Source: an uncultured Desulfosporosinus sp. (GTDB lineage Bacteria > Bacillota > Desulfitobacteriia > Desulfitobacteriales > Desulfitobacteriaceae). From it: a DNA stretch of 64,000 bases. The first letter of the stretch is position 1. Every line of letters begins with the position of its first letter. This document shows, piece after piece, positions 1 to 9,201 of this stretch. A model generated the notes under the pieces. It had not been told where the DNA came from. It searched no databases and saw only the letters and a list, made by a program, of their open reading frames with translations. The position numbers and the translations under genes were made by a program. The stretch spans positions 1 through 64,000 of the forward strand of contig CAKMJS010000134.1 in assembly GCA_927405585.1 (NCBI GenBank), read 5' to 3'.

Positions 1-26
1 AACTGCTGCTAATGCAGGCCCAAGTG

Positions 27-62
27 TTATAAATAAGAACACCGCTTCCTTATAAATAAGAA
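27..62. repeat. Two direct copies of a 13-bp AT-rich motif
   Basis: TTATAAATAAGAA occurs at 27-39 and again at 50-62, 23 bp apart, in the short leader before the helicase gene. The left edge of the window cuts the region, so I cannot say whether it belongs to a promoter or a larger repeat. No function is proposed. Confidence 0.4.
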
Positions 63-120
63 AGCAGTGTAAATAGTGAAGGAGCCTTGTTAGTATCTTT
101 CAGGTACAAAGCGATAGATA

Positions 121-2283
121 GTGCTATGCCCGTATAGATTGCAACGTCAAGATGAGGCATCATTGAAAATGCAGCAACGGAGCTGGGCCATGAAAGGGGA
201 GCGATTTACCCTAGTTCAGGATCAAACGATCCCGTTGGTCATGCAGACAAATTCGGATATTATCGTTTCAGCTAACACAGCTTCGGGAAAAACCGAAGCT
301 GCTTTTCTACCTATTATCACGAAGATAGAGGAGAGTGCTCAGACGGAATTGAAAGTACTCTATATTTCTCCTCTCAAAGCCTTAATCAATAACCAATTTG
401 ATCGGATTGAACGCTTATGCCAAAACTGTGAAATAAGAATCTTTCGTTGGCATGGGGATGTTGGGCAAAGTCACAAGAATAAACTGCTTAATAACCCTTC
501 TGGAATTCTTCAGATTACGCCGGAATCCTTAGAGAGCTTGTTTATTAACAAGACGGGAAATTTATTAGCCCTTTTCCAGGGGGTAGAATTCATCGTTATT
601 GATGAAATTCACGCATTTATCGATTCTCAACGAGGTGCGCAACTACGGTCCCTTTTATCGAGGATGACTTCGTATACTAGGGTGCGTCCCCGAATAATCG
701 GCTTATCTGCTACCATCCGAAATTTTGACCTAATCAAACAATGGGTTAATCCAAAGCATCCCGAAGAGGTTGAAGTGATCGAAGCGTCTGACGAGGACAA
801 GGAACTTCAGTATTCCTTAATGTATTTTCCAGCTGGAAAGGATGGTAAAATCCCTTTAGAGCTTTTCGAAGACCTGAGAAATGTCACAAGAGATTATCAG
901 GCTCTTATTTTTTGTAATAGCCGCGGCACGGTGGAAGAAACGACGGTCATGCTTAATCGTTTAGCGCAAAAGGAGGGCATCCAAGAAGGGTACTTTGCGC
1001 ATCACTCCTCGATCGACAAAGCCGAACGAGAGTACGTGGAGAAAAAGTTGGCCGCTTCAAGAATCCCTCAAAGTATTGTCTGCACCAGTTCCCTCGAGCT
1101 CGGTATCGACCTTGGAGAGCTCGATTTGGTCTGTCAACTAGATACTACCTTCACGGTTTCTTCCCTTAAGCAACGCATGGGGCGTTCTGGCAGAAAGCAA
1201 GAAGACGCGCAGATCCTGCAGATGTATTCAACTAATGAAGATAGCTTAATACAGTCCATTGCCGTCATGAAGCTCTTGTTGGAAGGGTGGATTGAGCCAG
1301 CTTCCGGATACCCTGTTCCCTACGATATTGCCTTTCACCAAATCATCTCTCTCTGTCAGGAGTATAATGGCTTAACTTGGAGTCAGCTCCTTCATACCCT
1401 CGAAGAAAATGCGACCTTTTATAAACTTCAAAAAAAGGATATGGTAAGTCTCATTGAGTATATGGTGCGTACTGAGATGTTGGAGATTGTTCCTGGACTG
1501 AATCAGTATATCGTAGGGCTAGAAGGTGAGAGGCTATTAAGAGGAAGAGATTTTTACTCAGTCTTTATGGTGGCACTCTATTATGATGTTTACTGTGGCA
1601 TGCGCAAAATCGGGCAACTTGATAAAGGCGTAAGATTTGAGATCGGGGAAAACGTCATCTTAGCAGGAAAGCTATGGACCATCAAGGATATGGACACTAA
1701 AAAGAATAAGATCTTTGTCAAAACGGCAGTGAATGCCAAAAAGCCAAAATATCTGAGTGATCCTGGTAAGATTCATCGTAAACTCTCTGAAACAATGTTT
1801 GAGGTTTTATGTTCGGAAGAACAATTCCAATATCTCGACGCTAACGCAACTGAGTGTCTCGTGGGAGTCCGGCAAAAGTATTCCCAATTTCATGTCTCGG
1901 ATAATCAACGTGTTGTCTGGGAGCTGCGTGAGGTTTTGGTCCTTGAGCCTTATGTAGGAACTGTGATTTGTAATACACTGATTTGGCTGTTCAGAGCTGC
2001 ATCCGGTCTTGATATCAAACGCAGGCCGAGCCAAATAGAACGAATTATTTTACCTAAGGCTGTTGTATTTTCCGACTTACTCGAAAAGATTCTAAGTCGT
2101 GTTTGGGATGAAGCGGATCTTGTCTTGTTCATTCGGGAAAGTGAATGGGTGGTAACAAAATACTCGCCCTATTTGACGGATGAGCTACAACGAAAAATGC
2201 ATATGAAAAGCGAAATAGATCTTATGGGTGCCTTAAAATATTTGGAGAGTTACCACTTTGTGACCATATCGTTGACTGAGTAA
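121..2283 (+). CDS. Lhr-like DEAD/DEAH-box ATP-dependent helicase
   Basis: Superfamily 2 helicase of about 720 residues, expected to unwind nucleic acid with ATP in the cytoplasm. Motif I (ANTASGKTEAAF) lies near residues 51-62, the Walker B box DEIH near 161, motif III (LSATI) near 195, and motif VI (MGRSGRK) near 352. The C-terminal half after the RecA-like domains matches the extended Lhr-like architecture but has no motif I can name. The start is uncertain: GTG at 121 has no good ribosome-binding site, an in-frame stop lies just upstream, and GGAG with TTG at 87 is in another frame, so the extreme N-terminus may be frameshifted or begin later (TTG 142 or ATG 169). The exact cellular role is not known. 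Confidence 0.85.
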   Translation: MLCPYRLQRQDEASLKMQQRSWAMKGERFTLVQDQTIPLVMQTNSDIIVSANTASGKTEAAFLPIITKIEESAQTELKVLYISPLKALINNQFDRIERLCQNCEIRIFRWHGDVGQSHKNKLLNNPSGILQITPESLESLFINKTGNLLALFQGVEFIVIDEIHAFIDSQRGAQLRSLLSRMTSYTRVRPRIIGLSATIRNFDLIKQWVNPKHPEEVEVIEASDEDKELQYSLMYFPAGKDGKIPLELFEDLRNVTRDYQALIFCNSRGTVEETTVMLNRLAQKEGIQEGYFAHHSSIDKAEREYVEKKLAASRIPQSIVCTSSLELGIDLGELDLVCQLDTTFTVSSLKQRMGRSGRKQEDAQILQMYSTNEDSLIQSIAVMKLLLEGWIEPASGYPVPYDIAFHQIISLCQEYNGLTWSQLLHTLEENATFYKLQKKDMVSLIEYMVRTEMLEIVPGLNQYIVGLEGERLLRGRDFYSVFMVALYYDVYCGMRKIGQLDKGVRFEIGENVILAGKLWTIKDMDTKKNKIFVKTAVNAKKPKYLSDPGKIHRKLSETMFEVLCSEEQFQYLDANATECLVGVRQKYSQFHVSDNQRVVWELREVLVLEPYVGTVICNTLIWLFRAASGLDIKRRPSQIERIILPKAVVFSDLLEKILSRVWDEADLVLFIRESEWVVTKYSPYLTDELQRKMHMKSEIDLMGALKYLESYHFVTISLTE

Positions 2284-2330
2284 GTAGAGAAACAAGGGAC
2301 AGGCATAGTGAAGAGGACGGAGCGACGAAA

Positions 2331-3275
2331 ATGAAGAAATTAATTTTCATACTAATGATTATTGTGGTAATAGGGCTTTCCCTTGTGGGGAACCGACCCA
2401 TCGTACCACCCCCCAAAATTACTAATTCTGAGACAACTCATGCCGATCTCACTTTCGCAGTATTAGGAGATGTTCATGACAATAACTCTAGCCTTCAGAA
2501 GGCGATCTATGATCTTTATAGCATTAATCCAGCAATGGACGCCCTTGTATTAAATGGAGATACCGTGGATCAAGGGATAGTCAAACAATATTCCACACTA
2601 AAACGGACACTATCTAAAAACAGGATTTATTTACCTAAAGTAATCATAAAAAATATTGGGAATCATGAATTTTTTAATTATAATATCGAAACGAATTCGC
2701 CAGTCGATGTCCAGAATTTTATTAATCGCTACCTTGAATTTGCGGGGGAGGATAAGGTCTATCACGATCGTTGGATTAATGGTTATCACTTTATTTCTTT
2801 AGGGTCTGAGGATGGTAATTCCCACACGCTTGATTCCATAAGAGCACATATATCGGAGGAACAACAGACATGGTTAAAGGATAAACTTGCTGAAAATCAT
2901 CAACCGGGCAGGCCGATGTTCGTTTTTCTCCATCAACCACTGAATAGTAACCCCAATATCGGGTGGGTTGGATCTGACCAAAGTGACGAGATTAAAAAAA
3001 TTCTTGCCCATTATCCGGAAGTCATACTCTTTAATTCGCACACTCATGCTGATTTATCGGATAGCAGTGTAGTATTTAATCTCCCTTATACTAAAGTCCA
3101 TACTGGCGCGGTTCATTATACGATCGTACAGCGTACCCAAGGGGAAGGTAGAACGAGAGAGCCTCTTATTAAGGGTCTATATATTGAAGTTTATGGTAAA
3201 ACCGTAGTTATTAAGGGGAGAGATCTGAAAGAAAAATCTTGGCTATTTACTCAAGTGGTCGAAAATTTCAAATGA
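2331..3275 (+). CDS. Membrane-anchored calcineurin-like metallophosphoesterase
   Basis: A 314-residue protein with an N-terminal hydrophobic stretch (residues about 3-20) acting as a signal anchor, which places the catalytic domain outside the membrane. Metal-binding blocks of the calcineurin-like phosphoesterase superfamily are visible in order: GDVHDN (about 46), NGDTVD (about 75), GNHEF (about 110), FLHQP, and a C-terminal NSHTHAD. These support a two-metal phosphohydrolase. The substrate (nucleotide, phospholipid or phosphoprotein) cannot be read from the sequence. The gene starts 47 bp after the helicase on the same strand and may be cotranscribed with it. Confidence 0.85.
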   Translation: MKKLIFILMIIVVIGLSLVGNRPIVPPPKITNSETTHADLTFAVLGDVHDNNSSLQKAIYDLYSINPAMDALVLNGDTVDQGIVKQYSTLKRTLSKNRIYLPKVIIKNIGNHEFFNYNIETNSPVDVQNFINRYLEFAGEDKVYHDRWINGYHFISLGSEDGNSHTLDSIRAHISEEQQTWLKDKLAENHQPGRPMFVFLHQPLNSNPNIGWVGSDQSDEIKKILAHYPEVILFNSHTHADLSDSSVVFNLPYTKVHTGAVHYTIVQRTQGEGRTREPLIKGLYIEVYGKTVVIKGRDLKEKSWLFTQVVENFK

Positions 3276-3446
3276 GTTTCAGTTTAGTTGCAAATGTTTT
3301 GAATAGGTTTTAAATAACCACGACGGTGTGTTTTCAAACTCAGCTTTAATATAATCTTATTTCCAGATATAATGGACTATCATAATAAGAATACCGAAGA
3401 ACATAGACGATAGACCATAAGGTCATTCTTGGAGGTTACTAAAACT

Positions 3447-3866
3447 ATGAAAGTATTAAAAGCCATGAAAATGAATCGATGTATCGGCTGTTTATCTTGT
3501 ATGATTACCTGTGCCAGTGTCAATCAACAGGATCATTCTATTTTAAAAAGTGCTATTCGTATCAAAACAAGCGGAGGTTTAACGGGCAAGTTTATAGCAA
3601 TTGTCTGTCAGGCGTGCCAAGGGGACGTGCCCTGTGCAGAAGTTTGTCCGACAGGAGCCCTGGTCAGGCGGCAAGCTGGAGGGGTTCTTTTAGACAAAGA
3701 GAATTGTATTGGCTGTCAGCGTTGTGTTGCTGCGTGCACAGTCGATGCTATTTCTTTCGACCTTGAGACCAAAAAACCCATTGTCTGTAAACATTGTGGT
3801 GTCTGTGTACGATATTGCCCCCATGGATGTTTAGAGTTAACAGAGGGGGAACAGTATGTTATATGA
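3447..3866 (+). CDS. 4Fe-4S ferredoxin partner of the downstream AOR
   Basis: An electron-transfer protein of about 139 residues carrying four cysteine clusters: CIGCLSCMITC near the N-terminus, a CQACQGDVPCAEVCP block, CIGCQRCVAAC, and CKHCGVCVRYCP. This resembles the multi-cluster ferredoxins encoded beside AOR-family enzymes such as the YdhY/YdhV pair. I chose ATG 3447 because GGAGGT at 3431-3436 sits 10 nt upstream; a TTG at 3429 would overlap that site. The gene overlaps the AOR gene by 11 nt, which suggests translational coupling and a shared complex. Confidence 0.85.
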   Translation: MKVLKAMKMNRCIGCLSCMITCASVNQQDHSILKSAIRIKTSGGLTGKFIAIVCQACQGDVPCAEVCPTGALVRRQAGGVLLDKENCIGCQRCVAACTVDAISFDLETKKPIVCKHCGVCVRYCPHGCLELTEGEQYVI

Positions 3867-5610
3867 AAACGTGATCACAGTATTATATATTGACCTCGCT
3901 ACGGGTAAAATTGAAATTAGGAGAAGGACCGATTTGACCGAGTTTCTCGGCGGCGTAGGGGTAGCGTCAAAGTTACTCGAGGAAACTATGCGTCCGGAAC
4001 TTCCACCTTTAGCCCCTGAACAACCTATAGTTTTGGCTATTGGCGCAATCTCTGGAATTTATCCACTGATTACGAAGACGGTGGCTATGTTTATTTCCCC
4101 TTTGACAGGTGAGTTAGGGGAAAGCTATGCTGGCGGAAGACTGGCATTAACCTTATCGATGGCAGGGTATGATGCTATCGTAATACGGGGTCAAGCTCCT
4201 CGTCCTTCCTATATCAGTATTAATGGCGGAAATATCGAAATCAAAGATGCTCGCGCAATTTGGGGGATGGATTCTGATATCGTTGGCCAATTTATTCGGG
4301 ATCATGAAATAGGAAGCGGTAAGCGCAGCATCCTAAGAATAGGGCCTGCTGGAGAAAATAAGGTCAAGTTTGCCAGCGTTTGCGTGGATACCTATCGGCA
4401 TTTTGGTCGACTCGGCTTGGGTGCGGTAATGGGGAGTAAAAACCTTAAGGCTATGGTCGTGACTGGAGACAAGACTACGAAAATACAAGACCCTAAAGAT
4501 TATTTCCGTGTGTATCGTTCAATTTTCAAATCGGTCACTGAGACCGATCTTATGTCAAAATACCATGACTTGGGCACCTCAATCAATGTCGAAGTAATCA
4601 ACGAGTTAGGGGCTTTGCCGACTAAAAATCTGATGGAGAACCGCTTTGAGGCAGCTGATCAAATTAGCGGAGAAGCTTTTGTCAAAAATAATCTCGTTCG
4701 GAAGATGGCTTGTACGGGTTGCCCCGTCGGGTGCATTCATATTGGTCAATTTCGCAGGGTCTTTGACGAGGGGTATGACTATGAATCAGTGAGCGTTGCC
4801 TATGATTATGAGCTTATTTACGCCCTAGGTTCACTACTCGGCATTAGCAAGACGGATGAAATCTTACAGCTTATCGAGGCCGTCGAAAAAACAGGTCTGG
4901 ATGCTATATCAACGGGTGTCTCCTTGGCATGGGCAACTGAAGGTTTATTGAAAGGGATTGTGACGGAAGCGGAAACCCTTCTCCCTCTCGCTTTTGGAGA
5001 TACAAAGCACTATTATCAGGCAATTATCTATTTAGGGAACTGTGAAAATGACTTTTATCGTACTCTAGGAGAGGGGACCCGGTCTGCCGGAGTTAAATAT
5101 GGCGGAGAAGAGTTTGCCCTTCAAGTGGCGGGCAATGAAATCCCTGGGTATCACACTGGATATGGAAACTTAGTCGGTCTAACCGTAGGAGCCCGACACT
5201 CACATTTGTGTAATGCGGGTTACGCTGTTGACCAATCGATTAAAGCGTTTGACGAAGACAAAGCCGTCGAGGCTCTCTTTCAGGAGGAATTAGAGCGAGG
5301 TATTCTAAACTCCTTGGTCATTTGTCTATTCGCTCGAAAAATGTATAATCGAGAAACAGTCCTGAAAGCTCTGAAGGCAGTCGGATATGCTCTTACCGAT
5401 GACGATTTAACAACCATTGGACAAAAGATTTTTGCCACTAAGCTACGCATTAAAGAAAAATTAAGGTTTGATCCACGGCAGGTGAAATTACCAAAACGAT
5501 TCTTCGAAACGGCTAGTATGCAGGGTAAACTCAACTCGCTTGTTGTGGAAAGAATGATACGGAAGTATGTCGAAAAATGTTCGACGCTATTAACCGAATC
5601 AAAAATGTAA
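3856..5610 (+). CDS. Aldehyde ferredoxin oxidoreductase family protein (tungsto/molybdopterin)
   Basis: A 584-residue member of the AOR family, which oxidises aldehydes or related substrates with a W- or Mo-bispyranopterin and one 4Fe-4S cluster. It has the cofactor-domain block GAVMGSKNLKAMVV and the cluster motif CTGCPVGC (near 287), with a further cysteine in VICLFARK (near 494) that would be the fourth ligand. The usual glycine-rich GRGG-type segment reads HFGRLGLGA, as in AOR paralogues encoded with a dedicated ferredoxin rather than in classical AOR. No molybdopterin biosynthesis gene is nearby. The substrate is unknown. Confidence 0.88.
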   Translation: MLYENVITVLYIDLATGKIEIRRRTDLTEFLGGVGVASKLLEETMRPELPPLAPEQPIVLAIGAISGIYPLITKTVAMFISPLTGELGESYAGGRLALTLSMAGYDAIVIRGQAPRPSYISINGGNIEIKDARAIWGMDSDIVGQFIRDHEIGSGKRSILRIGPAGENKVKFASVCVDTYRHFGRLGLGAVMGSKNLKAMVVTGDKTTKIQDPKDYFRVYRSIFKSVTETDLMSKYHDLGTSINVEVINELGALPTKNLMENRFEAADQISGEAFVKNNLVRKMACTGCPVGCIHIGQFRRVFDEGYDYESVSVAYDYELIYALGSLLGISKTDEILQLIEAVEKTGLDAISTGVSLAWATEGLLKGIVTEAETLLPLAFGDTKHYYQAIIYLGNCENDFYRTLGEGTRSAGVKYGGEEFALQVAGNEIPGYHTGYGNLVGLTVGARHSHLCNAGYAVDQSIKAFDEDKAVEALFQEELERGILNSLVICLFARKMYNRETVLKALKAVGYALTDDDLTTIGQKIFATKLRIKEKLRFDPRQVKLPKRFFETASMQGKLNSLVVERMIRKYVEKCSTLLTESKM

Positions 5611-5661
5611 TAAGTATGGTATTATTATAGTTGTTCTAAAATTAGTATAGGAAGTGATTTT

Positions 5662-6831
5662 TTGTCCAACGAGAATGTACATCGGATAGAATATGACGGT
5701 AGGCAGATCATTTTAATTGGGACAGCGCATGTCTCTAAAAAAAGTGCTGAAGAGGTTAAACTATTAATTGAAGAAGAGAAACCTGATACAGTTTGTATAG
5801 AGCTATGTGAGTCTCGTTATAAAGCAATCATGGATTCTGAACGTTGGAAAAATACCGATATTGTCAAAATCATTAAAGAGGGGAAATCTCTAATCTTATT
5901 AATTAATCTGATTATGTCTTCTTACCAGAAAAGGTTAGCCCGGCAGTTTGGGATCAAACCTGGACAAGAGATGATCCAAGCCATTGAGTCAGCGAGTGAG
6001 CATGGAGCGGTACTCTGCTTAGCTGATCGAGATATTCAGATTACCATGCGACGACTATGGAGAGGTTTAGGTTTTTGGGGAAAAGCAAAGTTATTTTATC
6101 AACTGCTCTTAAGCTTAGTGATTGACGAAGAAATCAGTGAAGAAGAACTGGAAAAAATGAAAAGCCAGGATATGTTAACCTCAGTCTTGGACGACCTATC
6201 CCAGTCTTTCCCGTCATTGAAGGCTATTATTGTTGATGAAAGGGACAAGTACCTAGCACAAAAAATTAAGGAAACCTCAGGAAATAAGGTGGTAGCTGTT
6301 TTAGGTGCAGCTCATATAGCTGGAATAAAAAAAGAGCTAGCAAATGACCAAGATTTAAATGAATTGTCCAAGGTTGCGCCGACCTCGAAGATGACAAAAA
6401 TAATTGGATGGTCAATCCCAGTCATAATTTTGGGCATTATTATTGCAACTCTTTCGGTGGATAAGGCTTCAGGAATCGATCAGATTGTAAGTTGGGTTCT
6501 CTGGAACGGTTCTTTAGCAGCGATAGGAGCATTAATTGCTTTCGCTCACCCCCTTTCTATCTTGGTTGCCTTTTTAGTCGCACCTATTAGTTCTTTAACA
6601 CCGCTTTTGGCTGCGGGATGGTTTGTAGGGCTCACAGAAGCAATCATCAGGAAACCAAATGTTCAAGACTTTGAAAATATTGCTGAAGATATTGCCACGG
6701 TTAAGGGTTTTTGGCGCAATAAAGTTACTCATATTCTCTTGGTGGTTATATTAGCTAACCTGGGAAGTACCTTCGGTACATTTATTGGAGGAGCAGATGT
6801 GATCAAACAGTTTATGAACACCTTTCAGTGA
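5662..6831 (+). CDS. TraB/PrgY family membrane protein
   Basis: A 389-residue TraB-domain protein. The N-terminal GTAHVS block and the conserved CIELCESRY segment (around residue 46) are hallmarks of the TraB/PrgY/GumN superfamily, and the HxxG-like LGAAHIAGI block lies near 216. The C-terminal third contains several hydrophobic segments, so the protein is membrane bound with the soluble domain first. PrgY relatives reduce peptide pheromone activity in enterococci and the fold is thought to be proteolytic, but the function in this organism is unknown. TTG 5662 is chosen as start with AGGAAGTG about 7 nt upstream. Confidence 0.8.
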   Translation: MSNENVHRIEYDGRQIILIGTAHVSKKSAEEVKLLIEEEKPDTVCIELCESRYKAIMDSERWKNTDIVKIIKEGKSLILLINLIMSSYQKRLARQFGIKPGQEMIQAIESASEHGAVLCLADRDIQITMRRLWRGLGFWGKAKLFYQLLLSLVIDEEISEEELEKMKSQDMLTSVLDDLSQSFPSLKAIIVDERDKYLAQKIKETSGNKVVAVLGAAHIAGIKKELANDQDLNELSKVAPTSKMTKIIGWSIPVIILGIIIATLSVDKASGIDQIVSWVLWNGSLAAIGALIAFAHPLSILVAFLVAPISSLTPLLAAGWFVGLTEAIIRKPNVQDFENIAEDIATVKGFWRNKVTHILLVVILANLGSTFGTFIGGADVIKQFMNTFQ

Positions 6832-6873
6832 ATTAAGAGGCCTTTTTTGACAGTAACTGACGGAGGGTAATTG

Positions 6874-7455
6874 ATGATTGATATCCTGATCATTGTCGTA
6901 GGGTACCTGCTTGGTGGAATCTCATCTGGTTATTACCTTGTCAGATTCATAAACCATGAAGATGTTAGAAAATATGGATCGGGTGCTACAGGAGCTACTA
7001 ATGTTGGTAGGATGCTTGGAGCTAAGGGCTTTATATTAACGTCTCTCGGAGATGGATTGAAAGGCTGTCTTATTCCTTTGCTGGCTATTTTTTTAGAACG
7101 CTCAGATTTAACTGTGTTTCTAGGCTTAATTGCGGTTGTAATAGGCCATGTTTGGCCGCTACAACTTGGATTCAGAGGAGGAAAGGGAGTCGCTACTGCT
7201 TTTGGAGGAATAGTTGTTATTGATCCCCAGCTGGCCCTAGTACTGTTTGCTATCACTATGGGATTATGGGCAATCACAAGAAAGTTTGCTATAAGCGGAC
7301 TTATAGTTATTCTGGGATCGCCAATCATTACCTTCTACATGTCAGGTTCGATAAATGAGATGATTGGGATTCTGAGCTTGACAATGGTACTACTTATTGC
7401 TCATAAAGAAAACATACTTAAAATGTTAGGAAAAGCAACACCTAGGAGGGATTAG
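6874..7455 (+). CDS. plsY: Glycerol-3-phosphate acyltransferase PlsY
   Basis: Integral membrane acyltransferase of about 193 residues that transfers the acyl group of acyl-phosphate to glycerol-3-phosphate, the first step of phospholipid synthesis. The PlsY signature motifs are visible: GGISSGY near the N-terminus, SGATGATNVGR (motif 1, around 37-47), and GFRGGKGVATAFG (around 107). Five or more hydrophobic helices are evident. ATG 6874 is preferred because GGAGG at 6862-6866 is 7 nt away. The next gene starts 2 nt after the stop codon, so the two are almost certainly cotranscribed, which links that fusion protein to acyl-lipid chemistry. Confidence 0.92.
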   Translation: MIDILIIVVGYLLGGISSGYYLVRFINHEDVRKYGSGATGATNVGRMLGAKGFILTSLGDGLKGCLIPLLAIFLERSDLTVFLGLIAVVIGHVWPLQLGFRGGKGVATAFGGIVVIDPQLALVLFAITMGLWAITRKFAISGLIVILGSPIITFYMSGSINEMIGILSLTMVLLIAHKENILKMLGKATPRRD

Positions 7456-7457
7456 AA

Positions 7458-9065
7458 ATGAGTCCTGGTTTAACCTTTAAACTCGCCACAGAGGACTGGG
7501 AGTTTGAGCAAATTCACGCTCTTAACTATAAAACATTTGTGCAAGAGATCCCCCAACATAGTGTTAATCCGGGGGAAAAGCTTATCGATAAGTATCACCC
7601 GGAAAATTCCTATTGTATTTGTTTACGTGATGGGAAGCTATTAGGAATGCTAGCCTGTCGGAGTAAACGTCCGTTTTCGTTAGACTCTAAACTAGTCGAT
7701 TTGGATACCTACTTGCCTCCTCACAATGCATTATGCGAGATCCGTCTGCTTTCAATAGAAAAAGAGGTTAGGGGCGGTCGAATCCTCGTAGGGTTGATGA
7801 ACACACTCTTTAAATATTGCAACGAACAGGGGTATGATTTAGCGGTCATTTCGGGAACTGTTCGACAGTTGAAATTATATAAGCATCTTGGCTTCGTGCC
7901 CTTCGGGCCACCTGTCGGGAACACTAAAGCTTTGTTTCAGCCGATGTACCTTACGCGAGAAGTAATAGTTCGGAATATCAATAGCTATTCCGAAAAGCCT
8001 GGACTAAAGCCTAGTGAAGAAGACATTGTAAACTTTCTTCCTGGACCAGTAAAGATTCATGAAGCGATTCAGCAGGCTTTTGTTAAAACTCCTGTATCTC
8101 ATCGGTCCGATGAATTTCTGAAAGATATTGCCCAAATTCAAGGAGTACTCTCTCACCTGGTAAATTCAAAAAGCGTTCAGATCCTATTGGGGTCAGGGAC
8201 TCTTGCTAATGATGTCGTAGCAGCCAAGCTTTCAATGGATAAAGGTAAAGGTCTAGTTCTTAGCAATGGAGAATTTGGCGAGCGGCTCATTGACCACGCC
8301 CGTAGGATTAGGCTTGATATTAAGGAGTACAAGACTGCGTGGGGAGATGCCTTTAACTACGAGGATCTCGAAATTACCCTTGATCAAGACCCATCCCTAA
8401 GATGGCTATGGGCTGTTCACCTAGAGACGTCTACAGGGATTCTTAATGATTTGGCTAAGCTGAAACATATCTGTAAGAAGCGAAATATTCTACTCTGTAT
8501 GGATTGTGTTAGCGCTATTGGAGCATTGCCGGTTGATCTTGCAGGAGTGTTTCTAGCCTCAGGTGTCAGTGGAAAAGCTCTATGTTCATATCCGGGGTTG
8601 TGCTTTGTTTTTTATAACCATGCTTTAAGTAGCCAAGGCCTACCTCGCTATATGGATCTAGAGTTGTATAGTAAGTCAGAGGGAGTACCTTTTACCCATT
8701 CATCCAATTTTATCTATGCTTTGCAGCAGGCACTGCGTTTGACATTGTCTAGGGATTTTTTCATTAATGCTAAGCATGCGGCTCGCTTGAGGGGTAGTTT
8801 AAGAGCTCAAAATATAAAAGTTATAGCACCGGAGGAATACGCTGCCCCCAATATTATTACCTTTGAGCTTCCTAGGTATCTTAGTTCTGAGGCGGTGGGA
8901 AAGAGACTGGAAGAGGAGGGTTACTTCCTTAGTTACCGAAGCTCCTATTTGCTTAAGCGAAATTGGCTCCAAGTTTGCTTGATGGGAGAGTATGATATTA
9001 GCGCCATTGATTCCTTTCCGTCTGTTTTGTCTCGTTGCTATGGAGATAAAGCAAAGTCTATGTAA
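7458..9065 (+). CDS. Fusion: GNAT/FeeM-like acyltransferase domain plus class V aminotransferase
   Basis: A 535-residue two-domain protein. Residues 1 to about 165 resemble GNAT-type N-acyl-amino-acid synthases (FeeM-like): an early FEQIHALNYKTFVQEIPQH segment, then EIRLLSIEKEVRGG and a YKHLGFVPFG core. Residues about 190-535 form a class V PLP aminotransferase of the alanine-glyoxylate/2-aminoethylphosphonate type: FLPGPVKIHEA, SHRSDEF, GSGTLANDVVAAKL, the aspartate in CMDCVSAIGALP, and the PLP lysine in SGVSGKAL (near 373). The domain fusion and the tight coupling to plsY suggest production or acylation of an amino compound. This is inference; neither substrate is known. Confidence 0.8.
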   Translation: MSPGLTFKLATEDWEFEQIHALNYKTFVQEIPQHSVNPGEKLIDKYHPENSYCICLRDGKLLGMLACRSKRPFSLDSKLVDLDTYLPPHNALCEIRLLSIEKEVRGGRILVGLMNTLFKYCNEQGYDLAVISGTVRQLKLYKHLGFVPFGPPVGNTKALFQPMYLTREVIVRNINSYSEKPGLKPSEEDIVNFLPGPVKIHEAIQQAFVKTPVSHRSDEFLKDIAQIQGVLSHLVNSKSVQILLGSGTLANDVVAAKLSMDKGKGLVLSNGEFGERLIDHARRIRLDIKEYKTAWGDAFNYEDLEITLDQDPSLRWLWAVHLETSTGILNDLAKLKHICKKRNILLCMDCVSAIGALPVDLAGVFLASGVSGKALCSYPGLCFVFYNHALSSQGLPRYMDLELYSKSEGVPFTHSSNFIYALQQALRLTLSRDFFINAKHAARLRGSLRAQNIKVIAPEEYAAPNIITFELPRYLSSEAVGKRLEEEGYFLSYRSSYLLKRNWLQVCLMGEYDISAIDSFPSVLSRCYGDKAKSM

Positions 9066-9090
9066 GAAGTCTTATGGATTCACTCAATTG

Positions 9091-9118
9091 TTGACATAAG
9101 TAGAGAACATATTAAAAT
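9091..9118 (+). promoter_or_regulatory. Sigma-A-type promoter for the aminotransferase operon
   Basis: TTGACA at 9091-9096 and TAAAAT at 9113-9118 are separated by 16 bp, about 85 bp upstream of the aminotransferase start codon. The -35 box is a perfect match and the -10 box is one mismatch from consensus. Confidence 0.5.
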
Positions 9119-9201
9119 GAGATTAATTGAAGCCTAGCTCCATACCCGATCAAGCATAGTGGCTTGGAAAACAATATTTTAGAAAAGAAAGGTTGAACGC
9201 C

